A DNA stretch of 64,000 bases, taken from positions 110,525 through 174,524 of the forward strand of contig NZ_VWVM01000009.1 of assembly GCF_008632075.1 (NCBI RefSeq). Reading direction: 5' to 3'. This DNA is from Candidatus Pantoea gossypiicola (lineage in GTDB: Bacteria; Pseudomonadota; Gammaproteobacteria; Enterobacterales; Enterobacteriaceae). Positions 10,701 to 19,172 of the stretch are shown piece by piece. Each line of letters begins with the position of its first letter. Position 1 is the first letter of the stretch. The notes under the pieces are model-generated. The model was given only the letters and a program-made list of their open reading frames with translations, was not told the DNA's origin and made no database searches. Both the position numbers and the translations under genes were made by a program.

Positions 10701-11141
10701 GTTGAGCCAGTCGGCACGATAAACCAGATACTGGTCGAACAGATCGGCCACGCGTGAACTGAGCTGATAAAGTTTACGCTTGTCACCGTCGTCATGGAGA
10801 TAGTGGCGTAAAGAGACAAACTCGTCATGTTCGAGCATCACTGGCAGCCGGTGCATCAGCTTCCAGCCCATGCTGGCCTTGCTGAAAGCACTCTCTACCG
10901 GGATATCGGGCAGAACGCGGACGAACATCTCCCAGATAAAACTGGCGGGCAGCGGGAATTCAATATTGGCCGCAATGCCAAAGGTTTGCGCCAGCTCCAT
11001 CTGCAGCCATTGCGCCATTCCCGGGCTCTGCACCAGCACCATTTCTGAGGCGAAAGGATCATCAAGAGGATCATGTTTAATCACCGCCGCCGCCAGAATC
11101 TTCAGCACATCAAGCTGATTTGAGTGATAAACGTGAAACAT
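7764..11141 (-). CDS. recC: Exodeoxyribonuclease V gamma subunit RecC
   Basis: RecC is the non-catalytic scaffold of RecBCD that splits the strands and scans for Chi in the 3' strand. It is 1125 residues, close to the E. coli length, begins MFHVYHSNQLDVLK and matches the family end to end. It has a helicase-like fold without a Walker A motif, as expected. The start is preceded by CAGGAG. A 108-bp gap to ptrA and a 101-bp gap after ppdC suggest it has its own promoter, with the ptrA-recB-recD message following. Confidence 0.97.
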   Translation of the reverse strand: MFHVYHSNQLDVLKILAAAVIKHDPLDDPFASEMVLVQSPGMAQWLQMELAQTFGIAANIEFPLPASFIWEMFVRVLPDIPVESAFSKASMGWKLMHRLPVMLEHDEFVSLRHYLHDDGDKRKLYQLSSRVADLFDQYLVYRADWLNSWERGETIDGLGEAQRWQAALWRDLVSYTQALRQPEWHRANLYSRFIQTLEQAKTTPENLPKRVFICGISALPPVYLQALQALGRHIDIHLLFTNPCRDYWGDIQDYAFLAKLQSRQRRRHGADESRGLFRDAEQAPALFNDAGEQQLTNPLLASWGTLGRDNLFLLSQMESNDDIDAFVDVEPDNLLHCMQHDLLNLQDNAIIGLNAAELAHSDQKRRLDPNDRSIAVQVCHSAQREVEVLQDHLLAMMETDPTLKARDIIVMVADIDAYAPFIQAVFANAPADRYLPFAISDRRASQAHPAIVAFLNLLALPDSRFVSEDVLALLDVPALAAHFSIDESGLRLLRRWVSESGVRWGLDDASVEALSLPITGQHTWRFGLQRMLLGYAMESHNGDWEGILPYDESSGLVGELAGHLAELLSRLNHWRQLLAEPRPLVAWLPLCRELLNAFFSPDAETEAALLLVQEQWQQLIEYGMDARFEEAIPVALLRDDLRSRLDQQRISQRFLAGQINFCTLMPMRSIPFKLVCLLGMNDGVYPRTLAPLGFDLMQQQSRKGDRSRRDDDRYLFLEAMISAQQQLYISYIGRAIQDNTERYPSVLVTELLDYIGQSFYLEGDGHLELDESAARVRMHLQHLHSRMPFAAENFQPAARLQSFAREWLPAAQGTGQPQPDFVQPLEAPLIDALTLEAFLRFWRHPVRAWFHQRLGVSFWLEENELPDSEPFALDNLERYQINAQLLNALVEGEDTQRLYAHHRAAGNLPYGAFGELFWQAQRDEMQEVAAEVVTQRSDGESWEVNLQLEQVSLTGWLTQVQSDGLLRWRPGVLNMNDGLLLWLEHLVYCALGGTGSSRMFGRQQSRWCFLAVPQAEAIAALNEYVAGYLAGMRQPLMLLNKSGGAWLTASYDKKSQQLLTDEATQLKARNRLLTAWQGNYQVEGEGGDPYLQRLCRVLDEPQLQQITEAAQHWYLPVLAAHQDDE

Positions 11142-11242
11142 GAAAACTCCTGTGATAACTCAGAACGTGACTGCGGTATTGCGGCACTGTCACTTTACCG
11201 CGTATCGCGGTTGAAACCCATCAAAAGGGCGACCCGTGACCT

Positions 11243-11569
11243 TTAACATCGCAGCCGGGTCAGAGTCGCGCTGCGCTGATAAGGCCCTGTCACATCCGCC
11301 CGCTCCAGGGTACAGCCTGAAGGGCCGCTCTGCTGTTGCAGCGTCGATTTCCACCCGGCAACGTCATGCCCTGCCAGGCGCTGCTCAGCCACCCGCCATG
11401 CCTCGCGCTGATACCACTGCTGACTGAATCCCAGCGCCAGTGCGCGATGATAGTTCAGCAGCGTGCTGCTGCTTAATGCCATTAACAGCAGAGCAAACAA
11501 CACTTCCGGCAGACTGAATCCGGCACATTTACTGGCAGGTTGCCGGTGGCGTGAGCGGACAGTAATCAA
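11243..11569 (-). CDS. ppdC: Prepilin-like protein PpdC, probable non-ATG start
   Basis: This is a small type IV prepilin or pseudopilin-like protein. The methylation motif is CAGFSLPEV, with the hydrophobic N-terminal helix ALLLMALSSSTLL after the conserved Glu+5. No ATG lies near the motif. The reading frame can be extended to an ATG at 11716, but that would put about 65 residues ahead of the prepilin leader and lie wholly inside ygdB. The TTG at 11569, which gives a 16-residue leader, is the most reasonable start and overlaps the end of ygdB by about 40 bp. It is the last gene of a ppdA-ppdB-ygdB-ppdC cluster. The role of this cluster is still poorly defined; it resembles minor pilins that prime type IV pilus assembly. 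Confidence 0.75.
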   Translation of the reverse strand: MITVRSRHRQPASKCAGFSLPEVLFALLLMALSSSTLLNYHRALALGFSQQWYQREAWRVAEQRLAGHDVAGWKSTLQQQSGPSGCTLERADVTGPYQRSATLTRLRC

Positions 11570-11933
11570 TCCAGCCGTGCGGCAGCGCACTAATCTGATT
11601 GCCCCGTAAACGCACCCAATGCCATACCGCCATGCCGCTGCCGCTGGCCTCACCTTTAAGCAGACCGTCATCCTTTTCACCTCGCTGTAAACAGCTGCGC
11701 CAGCCCTGGCGATCATCCCGCTGACACAGGGCTGCCTCCGTCGCTGGCCAGCTCAGGGAAAGACCCCATTGCAGCGCCGACTGCGCCCGCCAGAAATCCT
11801 GAATAAACTGCTGCTCATCCGCCAGCAGTCGCATTCCCTGTTCAGACATCTTTCGGCTGGCATGCAGCGTAAAACTGCCGATCACCATAATCATCAACAC
11901 CATGCCCAGCGCACTGCTGCCTCGCTGCTTCAC
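11529..11933 (-). CDS. ygdB: YgdB family protein (DUF2509), prepilin cluster
   Basis: This is a 134-residue protein with an N-terminal membrane helix (MKQRGSSALGMVLMIMVIGSF). It resembles a type IV prepilin helix but lacks the canonical G-F-x-x-x-E cleavage motif. The rest is Trp- and Cys-containing and predicted extracytoplasmic. It overlaps ppdB by 4 bp upstream and ppdC downstream, so it is part of the same operon. It corresponds to E. coli YgdB, which is often described as a PilX-like minor pilin. The function is inferred from neighbours only. Confidence 0.85.
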   Translation of the reverse strand: MKQRGSSALGMVLMIMVIGSFTLHASRKMSEQGMRLLADEQQFIQDFWRAQSALQWGLSLSWPATEAALCQRDDRQGWRSCLQRGEKDDGLLKGEASGSGMAVWHWVRLRGNQISALPHGWIDYCPLTPPATCQ

Positions 11934-12463
11934 AGGTTTGCGCCCTCCACCCAGCTCTCCACGGTTTCAAGCCAGCGCCCGGCCCGCCCCTGCAGCACTA
12001 TCCTGATCTGACCGCCCTGCTGGCTGATGCCGAACTGCTCCACTGTCATGAATGCGGGATCGGAGAGCCGTTCCCAGCCCGCTGACTGACACTGGTCAAC
12101 ACCGCGTTGCATCTCAAGCTGCTGCTGGCGCAGGCGAAAGCCGTAGTAGTCACTCTCTGCATGACCAACCGGTTCCCATTTACCATTGCTGTTCTCATCC
12201 CAGCGCAGCAGCAGGCAGTTCTCGCTGATTTTCAGTGCACCACTGCCACACTCACCGTGACAATAACCGGCACGTCGCACCACCTTTTCCAGCGTGGCCA
12301 TCATCTGCTGCAACTCCTGACGCAGCTGCGCCTGTTGCAGTACGCCCGCATTCTCCGCCAGCAGCAGCGGCAGAAAACGTCCGGTACTTAGCATCACGAC
12401 TGCGCTGATTGCCATGGCGATTAGCATCTCCAGCAGGCTGAATCCGTCGATTTTCAACGGCAC
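11930..12463 (-). CDS. ppdB: Prepilin-like protein PpdB
   Basis: A 177-residue prepilin peptidase-dependent protein. The leader MPLKIDG is followed by FSLLEMLIAMAISAVVML, the classic type IV pilin motif with cleavage after Gly and Glu at +5. It resembles PilW-type minor pilins, with four Cys in the C-terminal domain (CHGEC, NCLLL, VDQCQ). It overlaps ppdA by 10 bp and ygdB by 4 bp, so translation is coupled. It probably forms a priming complex with ppdA, ygdB and ppdC in the inner membrane. Confidence 0.9.
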   Translation of the reverse strand: MPLKIDGFSLLEMLIAMAISAVVMLSTGRFLPLLLAENAGVLQQAQLRQELQQMMATLEKVVRRAGYCHGECGSGALKISENCLLLRWDENSNGKWEPVGHAESDYYGFRLRQQQLEMQRGVDQCQSAGWERLSDPAFMTVEQFGISQQGGQIRIVLQGRAGRWLETVESWVEGANL

Positions 12464-12924
12464 GTCTCCTCATCCGTTATGCAGAGGCGAATTCGTGCTC
12501 TGGCTGAGATAATCAGCCGCATGCGTCCGGCGCTGTTCCCCAGCTCAATACTGCCCGCTTTGGCAACATTGCGGCGGCCATAGAAACCCGGCTCGCCCCG
12601 AATGTCATAGAGTGCAACGCCCGCGTGCGGCACGATGAAATGCAGCCGTTTCCCGTGAACACACCCCGCTACGGGGCGGCTGCCGGCACCGATGCACCAG
12701 GGATTGCCAGGCTGTGACCATAACACCAGGTCGCTATTTTGCCGGTTAGCCTGGGCACGCAGTCGTAGCAGGAATCCCTGCAATTGCTGAGCGCTGTCGC
12801 GTAGTTGCTGCCGCTGTTGCCAGCGCTGCCAGCCGTGCAACGCGGTAAGACTGAGCAGGCCGGTAATCACCATCACCAGCAGCAGCTCCGGCAGAGTAAA
12901 ACCGCGTAAGTTTGCTGTTTTCAT
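12454..12924 (-). CDS. ppdA: Prepilin-like protein PpdA
   Basis: A 156-residue pseudopilin with leader MKTANLRG and the motif FTLPELLLVMVITGLLSL, followed by a GspH/FimT-like body with two Cys pairs (WCIGAG, AGCVHG and the C-terminal LCITDEETC). It is the first gene of the four-gene prepilin cluster. About 190 bp separate it from thyA, and that gap holds the thyA terminator, so the cluster should have its own promoter there. It is the FimT/GspH-type member of the set. Confidence 0.9.
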   Translation of the reverse strand: MKTANLRGFTLPELLLVMVITGLLSLTALHGWQRWQQRQQLRDSAQQLQGFLLRLRAQANRQNSDLVLWSQPGNPWCIGAGSRPVAGCVHGKRLHFIVPHAGVALYDIRGEPGFYGRRNVAKAGSIELGNSAGRMRLIISARARIRLCITDEETCR

Positions 12925-13064
12925 GGCGTCAGAGTGCGGGTGATGAACAGCCGAAACAACAGGCTATGTGACAGGCTGGAAAGCGTGCCGCAGAGAATCT
13001 CCCCCCACACTCAGGCAGTGGCAGAAGCGTGCGAGCGATGTCGCAAATTTACCGGTATGCAGGC

Positions 13065-13094
13065 AAAAAAAAGCCCCGGCGACGTTGCCAGGGC
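13065..13094 (-). terminator. Intrinsic terminator of thyA
   Basis: On the minus strand, 19 bp after the thyA stop, an 8-bp stem (13087-13094 with 13073-13080, one G-U pair, 6-nt loop) is followed by eight Ts (13072-13065). This is a textbook rho-independent terminator separating lgt-thyA from the prepilin genes. Confidence 0.85.
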
Positions 13095-13112
13095 GTTATC
13101 TTTTATCGCGAA

Positions 13113-13907
13113 TCAGATAGCGACAGGCGCTTTGATCGCGGGATGCGGATCGTAGCCTTCAATCTCGAAATCGTCGAACTGATAGTCAAACAGTGACGCC
13201 GGTTTGCGTTTGATCTTAAGCTTTGGCAACGGACGCGGCTCGCGAGTCAGCTGCAGGCGTGCCTGCTCCAGATGGTTGCTGTAGAGGTGTGTATCACCGC
13301 CAGTCCAGACGAAGTCACCTACCTGCAGATCGCACTGCTGCGCCACCATATGCACCAACAGCGCATAGCTGGCGATGTTAAACGGCAGACCCAGGAAGAT
13401 GTCGCACGAGCGCTGATAAAGCTGGCAGGAGAGCTTGCCATCCGCCACATAGAACTGGAAGAAGGCATGGCAGGGAGCCAGCGCCATCTCGCTGAGTTCG
13501 CCGACGTTCCAGGCAGAAACGATAATCCGACGTGAGTCAGGATCGCGCTTCAGCTGCTCGATCACCTGGCTTAACTGGTCAATTTCCTGACCGCTGGCCG
13601 TTCCCCAGCTGCGCCACTGTTTGCCATACACCGGGCCAAGATCGCCATTCTCATCGGCCCACTCGTCCCAGATGGAGACGTTGTTTTCCTTGAGATAACC
13701 GATGTTAGTGTCACCTTTCAGGAACCACAGCAGCTCATGAATAATGGAGCGGATATGGCATTTCTTGGTGGTGACCAGCGGAAAACCATCCTGCAGATTG
13801 AAACGCATCTGGTGACCAAAAATTGAAAGCGTACCGGTGCCGGTACGGTCAGCTTTTGGTGTGCCTTCGTGCAGCACATGTTGCATTAAATCCAGATACT
13901 GTTTCAT
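13113..13907 (-). CDS. thyA: Thymidylate synthase
   Basis: Makes dTMP from dUMP using methylene-tetrahydrofolate. At 264 residues it is the same length as the E. coli enzyme. The catalytic Cys146 is in [12 protein letters not shown], the paired phosphate-binding Arg residues are in [13 protein letters not shown], and the C-terminus ends [10 protein letters not shown] as in the family. Its start overlaps the lgt stop by 4 bp (ATGA type), so lgt and thyA are co-translated. It shares folate one-carbon metabolism with gcvTHP, ygfA and serA elsewhere in the window. Confidence 0.98.
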   Translation of the reverse strand: MKQYLDLMQHVLHEGTPKADRTGTGTLSIFGHQMRFNLQDGFPLVTTKKCHIRSIIHELLWFLKGDTNIGYLKENNVSIWDEWADENGDLGPVYGKQWRSWGTASGQEIDQLSQVIEQLKRDPDSRRIIVSAWNVGELSEMALAPCHAFFQFYVADGKLSCQLYQRSCDIFLGLPFNIASYALLVHMVAQQCDLQVGDFVWTGGDTHLYSNHLEQARLQLTREPRPLPKLKIKRKPASLFDYQFDDFEIEGYDPHPAIKAPVAI

Positions 13908-14788
13908 TTTTCCTCACGAAATTGTGGCTGCGGGCGACGACGATACGCCCAGATCATCATAATAATACCGGCAACAATCATCGGCACAGAGAGGATCTGT
14001 CCCATACTGATTCCGCCTTCAAACAGGCCAAGCTGGGCATCCGGCTGGCGGAAGAACTCAACGATGATACGGAAGGCACCGTAGCCAATCAGGAACAGGC
14101 CAGAGACGCTGCCCATCGGGCGCGGCTTGCGAATAAACAGGTTCAGAATGATAAACAGCACCACACCTTCCAGCGCCAGTTCATAGAGCTGCGAAGCATG
14201 GCGAGGTAGTACGCCGTAGGTGTTAAGCAGTTCCTGATATTGCGGATTGGTGGCCGCCAGCGCGACATCTTCGCTGCGGGAGCCCGGGAACAGCATGGCG
14301 TAACGGAAGCCCGGATCGACACGTCCCCACAGCTCGCCGTTAATGAAGTTGCCGAGACGACCGGCACCCAGACCAAACGGGATCAGCGGCGCAATGAAAT
14401 CCGAAACCTGGAAGAAGTTACGTTTAGTGCGGCGGGCAAAAATCAGCATCACCACAATCACCCCGATCAGGCCACCGTGGAACGACATTCCGCCATCCCA
14501 GACTTTGAACAGATAGAGAGGATTTTCCAGGAACAGCGGTAAGTTGTAGAACAGGACATAGCCGATACGGCCGCCCAGGAAGACGCCCAGAAAACCGGCG
14601 TACAGCAGGTTCTCAACTTCCTCTTTTTTCCAGCCGCTGCCAGGTTTGTTAGCACGGCGTACCGCCAGCCACATGGCGAAAACAAAGCCCACCAGATACA
14701 TCAGACCGTACCAGTGCAGCGAAATCGGTCCGATCGAGAAGATCACCGGATCGAACTGCGGAAATGCAATATAGCCGTTATTCATCAT
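13904..14788 (-). CDS. lgt: Prolipoprotein diacylglyceryl transferase
   Basis: Transfers diacylglycerol from phosphatidylglycerol to the lipobox Cys of prolipoproteins at the inner membrane, the first step of lipoprotein maturation. The protein is about 294 residues with seven predicted membrane segments. The family signature [14 protein letters not shown] is present, as is the conserved SFHGGLIGV loop with its essential His. It starts [21 protein letters not shown]; the second Met (14785) is an equally possible start. It lies upstream of thyA with a 4-bp overlap, as in E. coli. Likely clients in this window are YgdR and the protease-like lipoprotein at 25.7 kb. Confidence 0.98.
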   Translation of the reverse strand: MMNNGYIAFPQFDPVIFSIGPISLHWYGLMYLVGFVFAMWLAVRRANKPGSGWKKEEVENLLYAGFLGVFLGGRIGYVLFYNLPLFLENPLYLFKVWDGGMSFHGGLIGVIVVMLIFARRTKRNFFQVSDFIAPLIPFGLGAGRLGNFINGELWGRVDPGFRYAMLFPGSRSEDVALAATNPQYQELLNTYGVLPRHASQLYELALEGVVLFIILNLFIRKPRPMGSVSGLFLIGYGAFRIIVEFFRQPDAQLGLFEGGISMGQILSVPMIVAGIIMMIWAYRRRPQPQFREEK

Positions 14789-14923
14789 TCACCGTCTATT
14801 TTTCAACCCTGAAAAGGGGCGTTGTCAGGCACATAAATTAAGGCTGCGCATCATAGCACAGCCGGTTTTGTGAATTGTCTTGCAAATGTAAACGCGGATA
14901 ACGCGTAAAGCCTGCTTCAGCGT

Positions 14924-17170
14924 TTAGCGACCGCCGCGAATCAAACCACCTAATCCGCGCCGCTCCATAAAGGCCGAGACCAGATGGCGAACTTCGGTGG
15001 CAGTGTCGGCATTCATTCCCTGCTCGCTGAGCTTCTGTACCTCTTCATGATCCAGATGACGCAACAGGTACTTCACGCGCGGTACGTTTTTACCGTTCAT
15101 GCTGAGATGGTGATACCCCAGGCCTATCAGCAGCGCGACGCACATCGGATCGCCCGCCATTTCACCACACAGGCACAATTCCAGATTGGCCTGGCGGGCT
15201 TCCTGCGCAATCGCATTCAGTGCGCGCAGCATCGCCGGATGCAGCGAGTCGTACAGATTCGCGACGCGGGTGTTGTTGCGATCCACCGCCAGCAGATACT
15301 GCGTCAGGTCGTTGGTGCCGACCGAGACAAAATCGACCCGTGACGCCAGATGCGGGATCATAAACAGCATCGACGGCACTTCGATCATGATGCCGATACG
15401 GGGCGTGGGGATCGCATAGCCCAGCATCTCTTCAACCTCGCGTCCGGCGCGCTCAATCAGCTGCTTTGCGTCGTCAATCTCGTCGATATGACTGATCATC
15501 GGCAGCAGGATACTGAGGTTACCGGAGGCAGCATTGGCGCGCAGCATCGCGCGCACCTGCACCAGAAAAATTTCCGGCTGGTCGAGCGTCAGGCGGATGC
15601 CACGCCAGCCCAGGCAGGGGTTCTCTTCACTGATTGGCATGTAGGGCAGCTGTTTGTCTGCCCCCACATCCAGCGTTCGCAGCGTTACCGGCTTGTTGTG
15701 GAATAGCTGCAACATGCCCTGATACTGCGCCACCTGCTCCTCTTCCGACGGGAAGCCGTTCTGCAGCATAAACGGGATTTCGGTGCGGTAGAGACCGATG
15801 CCATCGACCCAGCTGCCCAGCGCCTGTTCATGTTCCGGGCTTAATCCGGCATTCAGCATCACCTGAACGCGTTCGCCACTTTTCAGCTCACCCGGCTGAT
15901 CGACCACGCCTTCCGCCATTTTGCTCAGCGCGTTCTCTTCGCTGATCAGACGCTGATACTCCTGCACCAGCACCGGCTCGGGATCGATCAGCAGCTCACC
16001 GCGATAGCCATCAACGATCAGCAGGCGTTTGTTGAGCTGATGAGGCTGGATGTCAGCGCCCATCACCGTTGGAATGCCCATGGCGCGGGTCAGAATCGCC
16101 GCGTGGGAGTTAGCCGCGCCGTCACGCACGACCACACCCGCCAGCCGCTCCTGCGGCAGCTCCGCTAAGGTGGTGGCGGTCAGCTCATCGGCGACCAGCA
16201 CAAAGCGTTCCGGCCAGGCATTGGTGCCGACCAGGGTATCATCGAGGTGAAACAGCAGACGCTGACCCAGCACCCGCAGATCGCCTGCGCGTTCACGCAG
16301 ATAGTTGTCAGTCAGGCTGGCGAACTGTTCAGCAAACTTCTCGATCACCTGTTTCACGGCCCACTCCGCGACCGATCCGCGCTCGATCTCGTCGAACAGA
16401 CCTTTCTTCAGCCGGGCATCGGTTAACAGGTGAGAGTAGAGATCGAAAATGGCCGCGCTCTCTTTCTGGGCGCTGGCGCTGAAGCGTTTGCTGAATCGGC
16501 GGAATTCACTGGCCGCTTCGCTCATGGCAAGCGACAGACGCTCACGTTCACGCTGCACATCCAGCGTTGAGGCGGCCGAAACCTGATCGAGCAGAGGCTG
16601 CGTCTCATCGACCCAGCCGGGTGCCACTGCTACACCGGGCGCTGCCGCAATCGCGCGCACCCGCGTCTGCCGGAACTGACCAAATAGCTGGCCCATCTGA
16701 GACTGCGACAGCAGCGCCGCCATCTGAGTGGCGAGCGTAACCAGGAATGACTCTTCGCTTTCATCAAACTGACGATGTTCGCGCTGCTGCACCACCAGCA
16801 CGCCAAGAAGCTGGCGGCGGCTGATAATGGGCACGCCGAGGAAGGAGCGATAACGCTCCTCTTTGACTGCGGGGATATATTTAAAGCTGGGGTGACTCTG
16901 GGCGTCAGCAAGGTTAATCGGTTCGGCCAGACGGCCCACTAAACCGACGATACCTTCGTCAAACGCCAGTGTCACGGTGCGGCCACGCGGTTTTTTGAGG
17001 CCGCGCGTCGCCATCAGGTAATAGCAGCGACGATCGTGATCGGCGAGGTAAACAGAACAGACTTCCGTATCCATCGCCAGACAGATCTCATTGACCAGGA
17101 TGTCGAGTGCTTCATTGAGACGCGGTGCACTCGCCACTTTTTCTACAATTTCGCGCAACTGAGTGAGCAT
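14924..17170 (-). CDS. ptsP: Phosphoenolpyruvate-protein phosphotransferase PtsP (EI-Ntr)
   Basis: This is enzyme I of the nitrogen PTS. It takes phosphate from PEP and passes it to NPr (PtsO) and then to EIIA-Ntr, a regulatory cascade linked to nitrogen and potassium status. The 748-residue protein has an N-terminal GAF domain (about residues 1-150), a linker, then the enzyme I domains. The phosphorylated His is in DGAANSHAAILTRAMGIP and the PEP-binding signature is LCGEMAGDP. It lies 12 bp downstream of rppH and is probably co-transcribed with it, as in E. coli. Confidence 0.97.
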   Translation of the reverse strand: MLTQLREIVEKVASAPRLNEALDILVNEICLAMDTEVCSVYLADHDRRCYYLMATRGLKKPRGRTVTLAFDEGIVGLVGRLAEPINLADAQSHPSFKYIPAVKEERYRSFLGVPIISRRQLLGVLVVQQREHRQFDESEESFLVTLATQMAALLSQSQMGQLFGQFRQTRVRAIAAAPGVAVAPGWVDETQPLLDQVSAASTLDVQRERERLSLAMSEAASEFRRFSKRFSASAQKESAAIFDLYSHLLTDARLKKGLFDEIERGSVAEWAVKQVIEKFAEQFASLTDNYLRERAGDLRVLGQRLLFHLDDTLVGTNAWPERFVLVADELTATTLAELPQERLAGVVVRDGAANSHAAILTRAMGIPTVMGADIQPHQLNKRLLIVDGYRGELLIDPEPVLVQEYQRLISEENALSKMAEGVVDQPGELKSGERVQVMLNAGLSPEHEQALGSWVDGIGLYRTEIPFMLQNGFPSEEEQVAQYQGMLQLFHNKPVTLRTLDVGADKQLPYMPISEENPCLGWRGIRLTLDQPEIFLVQVRAMLRANAASGNLSILLPMISHIDEIDDAKQLIERAGREVEEMLGYAIPTPRIGIMIEVPSMLFMIPHLASRVDFVSVGTNDLTQYLLAVDRNNTRVANLYDSLHPAMLRALNAIAQEARQANLELCLCGEMAGDPMCVALLIGLGYHHLSMNGKNVPRVKYLLRHLDHEEVQKLSEQGMNADTATEVRHLVSAFMERRGLGGLIRGGR

Positions 17171-17182
17171 AAAGGGCGTGGC

Positions 17183-17710
17183 CTATCCTCTCTTACGTCG
17201 ATGGGCAGGATTATTTCGCTGCCCCGCACTCTCCTGCATAGACATCACCACGCCAGCGAATTCCTTCATTACCCGACGATAGACATCGCGCTTAAAGGAG
17301 ACAACCTGACGCACCGGATACCAGAAACTGACCCAGCGCCAGCCGTCAAATTCCGGCGTGCTGCTGTGCTGCACATTGATATCCGCGTCATTACACATTA
17401 ACTGCAGAAGAAACCACTTTTGTTTCTGGCCGATACATACCGGCTTTGTGTCCCAACGCACCAAACGTTTTGGCAACTTGTAACGTAACCAGTTACGGGT
17501 AGAGGCAAGTATTCGAACATCTTTCCTGTGTAATCCAACCTCTTCGAACAGTTCGCGATACATCGCCTGTTCTGCGGTTTCACCGGGATTGATGCCTCCC
17601 TGAGGAAATTGCCAGGAATGCTGTCCAAAGCGCCTGGCCCATAACACTTGTCCCTGCCGGTTACAGATTACGATACCAACATTCGGGCGGTAGCCATCAT
17701 CATCGATCAC
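17183..17710 (-). CDS. rppH: RNA pyrophosphohydrolase RppH (Nudix)
   Basis: Removes pyrophosphate from the 5' triphosphate end of mRNA and so triggers RNase E-dependent decay. The 175-residue protein contains a complete Nudix box starting at Gly38 (GGINPGET) with the metal-binding cluster RELFEEVGL (Glu53, Glu56, Glu57). The basic C-terminal tail (AHRRKRG) is typical. It is the first gene before ptsP, with the DARS2-like DnaA-box region directly upstream. Confidence 0.97.
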   Translation of the reverse strand: MIDDDGYRPNVGIVICNRQGQVLWARRFGQHSWQFPQGGINPGETAEQAMYRELFEEVGLHRKDVRILASTRNWLRYKLPKRLVRWDTKPVCIGQKQKWFLLQLMCNDADINVQHSSTPEFDGWRWVSFWYPVRQVVSFKRDVYRRVMKEFAGVVMSMQESAGQRNNPAHRRKRG

Positions 17711-18394
17711 CGGACTACCTCAAAGCAAAATTTGAATGGCCTGATTGTTTCACACTCCTTACAGGCGGTAAACCACTGGATTCATGGGGGGTTGAGCCAT
17801 TAATAGCGGGATAACTCACAGAAAAGGGCAAAGTTATAAACAAAAACCGCAAAAAATATCGATCTTATTCACCTTTTCTGTGGATAGCTTTGTGCAGAAC
17901 GCGGGAGTTAACTGAATAACCCCGCCATCGCACCCGGGAGAGCCGAAAAGAGTTAATTTATTATTTGTTTGATTATAAAGGAAATTAATGAAAAGTCCTG
18001 CTTCAGAAGCTTTCTATAAACAGCGAATATTTTTACGCCCACATACAATTGATTAAATTATAATCACATCGCTTTTTATCCACAGATAATCGCTCATCGT
18101 TAGGTCAGAGCGGTGAAATTATGCTCAGATAACGAAAAGTCAAGGCTGTAAATGGAACCAGTACTGCAAAGATAAGGGGGTTATCCCACTTTTCTGTGGA
18201 TAACCGGGCTGGAGATCCTGTTCATTGTTGCGGGTAAGCTGGGATAACCCTGGCTCATCGCCGATAGCGCAAGGCCAATCCACTCAAAAAAGCATGATCT
18301 ATCATGTTATTATCGAGCCCGGACACGATTCATTTTAGCGGGACAACTTACTTATCCGCACCTGTACAAATTTTAATCATTGTGAGTTATCAAC
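17711..18394. promoter_or_regulatory. DARS2-like DnaA-reactivating region: DnaA-box cluster between rppH and mutH
   Basis: This 684-bp gene-free stretch is AT-rich and carries many DnaA boxes. Two are perfect TTATCCACA: 18076-18084 (plus) and 18195-18203 (minus). Single-mismatch boxes are at 17879-17887 (minus, CTATCCACA), 18352-18360 (TTATCCGCA), 18387-18395 (TTATCAACA) and 18400-18408 (TTATCCACC, inside the first mutH codons). A weaker one, TTATTCACC, is at 17865-17873. A 12-of-13 match to the IHF consensus lies at 18042-18054 on the minus strand. From memory, E. coli DARS2, which promotes exchange of DnaA-ADP for DnaA-ATP with IHF and Fis, lies between rppH (ygdP) and mutH, the same interval. 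The function here is inferred from position and boxes. The promoters of both flanking genes must also lie here. Confidence 0.75.
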
Positions 18395-19072
18395 ATGCGT
18401 TATCCACCAGGACCACCCGAAGATGAAGCCAGCCTGCTGGCACGCGCGCAGGATTTAGCCGGATTACCTATGGAAACCCTGGCTGCACGTGCCGGTCTGC
18501 CCATGCCTGTGGATCTTAAACGCGATAAAGGCTGGGTCGGCATGCTGCTGGAGTGGTACCTTGGGGCGAGCGCGGGCAGCAAAGCGGAACAGGACTTTGC
18601 CCATCTGGGTATCGAACTGAAAACCATCCCGATTGATGCACAGGGTAAACCGCTGGAAACGACCTTTGTCTGTGTCGCACCGCTGACCGGTAACAGCGGC
18701 GTGACCTGGCTCACCAGCCATGTGCGTCACAAGCTGGCGCGGGTGTTGTGGATCCCGGTTGAAGGTGGGCGTGAAATTCCGCTGCGGGAACGTCGTGTCG
18801 GTGCGCCGCTGTTATGGAGCCCGAATGCGGAAGAAGATGAGATGTTGCGTCAGGACTGGGAAGAACTGATGGATATGATCGTGCTGGGGCGCGTTGAGCA
18901 GATTACCGCGCGGCATGGTGCCTGGCTGCAAATCCGGCCCAAAGCCGCCAACAGTAAGGCACTGACCGAGGGAATTGGCGATCAGGGCCAGCCCATCATG
19001 ACACTGCCGCGCGGCTTCTACCTGAAGAAGAGCTTCACCGGTCCCCTGCTGGCGCGCCATTTTCTCCTGTAA
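18395..19072 (+). CDS. mutH: DNA mismatch repair endonuclease MutH
   Basis: Nicks the unmethylated strand at hemimethylated GATC sites after MutS-MutL activation, so this organism should use Dam-directed mismatch repair. The 225-residue protein has the catalytic triad Asp67, Glu74, Lys76 in [15 protein letters not shown], and the conserved blocks [19 protein letters not shown] and [11 protein letters not shown]. The start ATG at 18395 overlaps a near-consensus DnaA box, and another box covers codons 2-5, so DnaA could affect its expression. Confidence 0.97.
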   Translation: MRYPPGPPEDEASLLARAQDLAGLPMETLAARAGLPMPVDLKRDKGWVGMLLEWYLGASAGSKAEQDFAHLGIELKTIPIDAQGKPLETTFVCVAPLTGNSGVTWLTSHVRHKLARVLWIPVEGGREIPLRERRVGAPLLWSPNAEEDEMLRQDWEELMDMIVLGRVEQITARHGAWLQIRPKAANSKALTEGIGDQGQPIMTLPRGFYLKKSFTGPLLARHFLL

Positions 19073-19131
19073 ATCGCTTACCCTGCGCGACCAGCGTCGC
19101 AATTTTGTGGGAGATTGGCGAATTCAATGCG

Positions 19132-19137
19132 TATAAT
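19132..19137 (+). promoter_or_regulatory. Candidate -10 element upstream of ygdQ
   Basis: A perfect TATAAT lies 36 bp upstream of the proposed ygdQ ATG. No good -35 hexamer is visible at the usual 16-18 bp spacing, so this is only a candidate promoter for ygdQ. Confidence 0.4.
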
Positions 19138-19172
19138 CGCCGTTTACTTTTCGTTTAGGATTGAATGCCGGT

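Noticed and set aside
17711..18394. Replication origin oriC
   Set aside because: The DnaA boxes suggest this, but dnaA, gidA/mnmG or mioC are not adjacent and the position fits DARS2.
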